Shown: positions 5,639 to 6,225 of the stretch, one piece after another
Layout of the letters: every line of letters starts with the position of its first letter
Numbering within the stretch: the first letter of the stretch is position 1
NCBI GenBank assembly: GCA_964343305.1
Contig: CAYFJO010000585.1
Span: 1 to 6,225, forward strand
Source of the DNA: CAYFJO01 sp964343305
Lineage (GTDB): Bacteria > Planctomycetota > Planctomycetia > Pirellulales > Pirellulaceae
Direction of reading: 5' to 3'
Length of the DNA stretch: 6,225 nt
Position numbers and translations under genes: made by a program
The notes under the pieces: model-generated
Database searches by the model: none
What the model was told of the DNA's origin: nothing
What the model saw: only the letters and a program-made list of their open reading frames with translations

Positions 5639-6225
5639 CTATTTTGGTTTGCTGCTGGCGTAGCCGACTTTAATGGTTTGTGGATCGCGGCTCTGGCCAT
5701 CGATTGCCGAGTACCAAATGTGAAACTGATCGCCTTCGCGCTCTACGTCTAAGCCCAAAATTGAACCTGCGTCCCAGGCTTTCGCGTCTCCGCCTTCCAG
5801 CACGGGGTTGGCTTTTGATTTTGTCCAGTGAACACCGTTGGGCGAAGTCGCAAAGCCCACTCGCCACTTGCTGCCGTCGTTTCCCAGAAACCACATGAAA
5901 AATTGATCGCCGACGGCCAGGACGCACGGATCGGCGTGGCCGGCCGAATCGAACTCGCCCTGCTTTCCCAGCGGCAGCACCGGCTTGCCGGCCAGTTCAA
6001 CCCAGTGCACCGCGTCCGGCGACTCGGCGTAACAGATTCTGTTTTTTCCATCCACGCGCCGCACGGACCACAATCGAAAACCGCGACCGACTTGCAGCAC
6101 GCAGGGATCTTCGATCGGCCCCGCGAGGAGCGGATTCATGCCATGCTTTTGCCACGAGCGCGACCAGTGGTTCGTCCAAGTGAAGTGGCCCGACCAGTAG
6201 TCCTTGCGCTTTTGGGGTTCTTCTG
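5639..6225 (-). CDS. Beta-propeller glycosidase-like protein (GH43/GH32-type fold), 5' end beyond the right edge
   Basis: The frame is open from the right edge (first full codon at 6223) to TAG 5639-5641, giving 194 C-terminal residues; the ATG at 6139 is internal, because coding-like sequence (DYWSGHFTWTNHWSRSW) precedes it. Propeller blades repeat: EDPCVLQVGRGFRLWSV, ICYAESPDAVHWVE...KPVLPL, ADPCVLAVGDQFFMWFLGND, VGFATSPNGVHWTK...NPVLEGG, and EGDQFHIWYSAIDG...IKVGYASSKPK. The pattern D-P-x-V, then W-[YF], then Y-A-x-S-x-[DN]-G-x-x-W-x-x...P-V-L is typical of five-bladed propeller glycosidases of the GH43, GH32 and GH130 type. The catalytic residues of such enzymes sit partly in the N-terminal blades, which are outside the window, so the exact family and activity cannot be set. 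It leads the visible gene cluster and lies 16 nt ahead of the FGE-fold gene. A decayed second copy of its C-terminus is found at 3141-3422. Confidence 0.82.
   Translation of the reverse strand, partial: EEPQKRKDYWSGHFTWTNHWSRSWQKHGMNPLLAGPIEDPCVLQVGRGFRLWSVRRVDGKNRICYAESPDAVHWVELAGKPVLPLGKQGEFDSAGHADPCVLAVGDQFFMWFLGNDGSKWRVGFATSPNGVHWTKSKANPVLEGGDAKAWDAGSILGLDVEREGDQFHIWYSAIDGQSRDPQTIKVGYASSKPK

Overview
The window looks like chromosomal DNA of a planctomycete, probably a Pirellulales-type lineage. This is inferred from the gene content: secreted glycosidases with cleavable signal peptides, a two-domain FGE/SUMF1-fold protein with the 'PFN..QAK.FQ..WA.H......TNSIGMKLVL.PPGEF' entry typical of planctomycetes, and a secreted GDPD. 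The moderately high GC and loosely spaced genes also fit. No rRNA, tRNA, CRISPR array, transposase or phage gene was seen.

Every gene I can support lies on the minus strand, so the locus reads from right to left. (1) 6225-5639: C-terminal part of a beta-propeller glycosidase-like protein, entering from beyond the right edge. (2) 5622-3646: a secreted protein with two FGE-sulfatase (SUMF1) domains, 16 nt downstream of gene 1 and so almost certainly cotranscribed. (3) 3610-3141: a pseudogene mosaic. Its first third is a diverged copy of the N-terminus of gene 2; the rest, in another frame and with an internal stop, is a diverged copy of the C-terminus of gene 1. (4) 3092-2289: a secreted glycerophosphodiester phosphodiesterase-like protein. 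(5) A 285-bp spacer opening with a perfect small hairpin. (6) 2003-1: a secreted glycoside hydrolase family 2 enzyme running off the left edge, with both catalytic glutamates visible.

The locus reads as a small set of exported enzymes acting on an external glycan or glycoconjugate: a GH2 exo-glycosidase, a propeller glycosidase and a GDPD. Alongside them is a FGE-fold protein that lacks the FGE active-site cysteines in both domains, so it is more likely a binding, structural or otherwise repurposed protein than a sulfatase activator. This joint role is inference; no substrate can be read from the sequence.

The most informative oddity is the mosaic relic. It shows that a second SUMF1-type gene and a second propeller-type gene once lay in this cluster and were collapsed by a deletion, so the locus has been through duplication and gene loss. 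I did not find a convincing wholly new system. The other points worth a second look are the double cysteine-less FGE protein and the substituted metal ligand in the GDPD.
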